Source of the DNA: JAYEHK01 sp034659475
GTDB taxonomy: Bacteria; Bacillota; Syntrophomonadia; Syntrophomonadales; Syntrophomonadaceae
Reading direction: 5' to 3'
DNA: 22,675 nucleotides
Assembly (NCBI GenBank): GCA_034659475.1
Contig: JAYEHK010000037.1
Location: 1-22,675 of the forward strand
In this document: in pieces, positions 22,041 through 22,675 of the stretch
Layout of the letters: the number at the start of each line of letters is the position of its first letter
Position numbering within the stretch: position 1 is the first letter of the stretch
The notes under the pieces: model-generated
The model's input: the letters and a program-made list of their open reading frames with translations, nothing else
What the model was told of the DNA's origin: nothing
Databases searched by the model: none
Position numbers and translations under genes: made by a program

Positions 22041-22556
22041 ATGAGTCATTGGGTTAATGGACAAACCATGAGTGAAGCCTTTTATCATTCTGTTAATGCC
22101 TTTCCAGAACGCAGCGCACAACTTTTTAACCCCGATCTGTATCATGGGGATAATAATGGTCATTTCACTTGGAGAGAAGTAGCCGATAGAGTTGAAAATA
22201 TAGCCAGCGGCCTTCTTTCTATGGGTCTTAACAAAAAGGATCGCGTAGCAATGATGTCTCCAAACAGTCCCTATTGGACCCATACGGATATCGCTGTTAT
22301 TAACTGCGGAGCAGTCCTGGTAACGATTTATCCTACCTTGTCGGTTAATGAGATTCGTTATATCGTCAATGATTCGGAATGCCGATATCTTTTTGTGGGA
22401 AATGAGTCGATTCTCCAAAAGGCTATCGACGGTCTGGATGAAATGCCTGGTCTGGAGAAAATCATTGTCATGGACCTGAAATATCAATCACAGGATAAGC
22501 GCATCATCTCACTCACTGATCTCATGGAAATGGGCAAACGAGACTTTGGGCATTAG
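22041..22556 (+). pseudogene. Truncated long-chain acyl-CoA synthetase paralogue
   Basis: 171 codons from ATG 22041 (TTGGGGGT upstream) to TAG 22554. The product is closely related to residues 1-169 of the ligase at 12285-14213: FPERxAQxFNPDLY, RVENIASGLLS, NSPYWTH, VLVTIYPTLS and RIISLxDLMEMGK. It stops just before the point where the intact protein continues to its ATP-binding loop, so adenylation activity is lost. Similarity ends near base 22545, and the next ~60 bp are unrelated. A probable insertion-sequence end follows at 22608. The promoter and ribosome binding site look intact, so a fragment may still be made. Confidence 0.8.
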
Positions 22557-22607
22557 CAAAAAAATAAGAAGTCAATTTTAATAAAAAAAGAGATGTATCC
22601 TTTATAA

Positions 22608-22675
22608 TGGACCCAGGAATTAAGACAAAAAAATGCGAGGAGCTAAGCAATAAAAACAATGCGAAAAAAGTATAG
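22608..22675 (+). mobile_element. Possible left end of an IS3-family (IS150-like) element
   Basis: From TGGACCCAGG (22608) the sequence has the look of an IS3-family terminal repeat: a TG start, then 'AATTAAGACA'. A GAGGAG site (22637-22642) and an ATG at 22659 opening MRKKY... follow, a common start of OrfA transposases. The rest lies outside the window, so the inverted repeat and target duplication cannot be checked. Confidence 0.4.

Noticed and set aside
21993..22487. 164-codon minus-strand ORF opposite the truncated ligase
   Set aside because: It is antisense to the ligase homology, which explains the sequence. The same shadow appears opposite the intact copy.

Overview
The window looks like chromosome of an anaerobic, endospore-forming member of the Clostridia (Peptococcaceae / Dehalobacterium / Syntrophomonas-like). 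This rests on a spoVA spore operon, AGGAGG-type ribosome binding sites with many TTG and GTG starts, lipoprotein-anchored binding proteins, fatty-acyl-CoA enzymes and a selenocysteine-containing HesB-like protein. No rRNA, tRNA or CRISPR array was seen. The genus assignment is inference.

Layout. (1) 1-2700, plus: the 3' end of a DUF421-DUF1657 ('2Duf'-like) gene, then spoVAC, spoVAD, spoVAEb and a 67-residue DUF1657 gene, closed by a terminator. A perfect 30-bp inverted repeat sits between the last two genes and starts on the spoVAEb stop codon. This resembles the spoVA2-type operons linked to dipicolinate handling and spore heat resistance. (2) 2868-4544, minus: Na+/phosphate cotransporter with a PhoU-like tail. 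(3) 4762-7192, plus: polar amino-acid ABC importer (lipoprotein, permease, ATPase) with a good sigma-A promoter. (4) 7193-7490: repeat-rich spacer with a quadruplex-capable G tract. (5) 7491-8261, minus: crotonase-family enzyme, preceded by a 15-residue mini-ORF. (6) 8568-11973, plus: OmpR/PhoB-type response regulator, its histidine kinase, and a secreted repeat protein. Both the regulator gene and the secreted-protein gene are preceded by 11-bp-phased direct repeats next to a -10 box, which suggests an autoregulated circuit. (7) 12285-14213, minus: long-chain acyl-CoA synthetase.

(8) 14513-16522: a 36-residue CxxC/CxxC microprotein, a decayed efflux-adaptor remnant (minus), the HesB-like selenoprotein gene with in-frame UGA at 15239 and a SECIS-like hairpin behind it, and a DegV-family protein. 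(9) 16523-16833: palindromic repeat-like DNA. (10) 16834-21600, minus: a probable metal or metal-chelate uptake operon. In transcription order it has a candidate structured leader RNA with terminator, a lipoprotein resembling the molybdopterin-binding (SUOX-like) fold, a BtuF/MolA-like binding protein, a FecCD/BtuC permease, an ATPase, and a TrmO-FmdE fusion. The FmdE and SUOX-like contexts make molybdate/tungstate a reasonable but unproved cargo. (11) 22041-22675, plus: a truncated paralogue of the acyl-CoA synthetase that ends before its ATP-binding loop, followed by what looks like the left end of an IS3-family element running out of the window.

Most noteworthy: the selenoprotein that standard ORF calling truncates, its CsoR-like operator dyad, the phased-repeat regulon of the two-component system, the leader RNA of the metal operon, and the TrmO-FmdE fusion.
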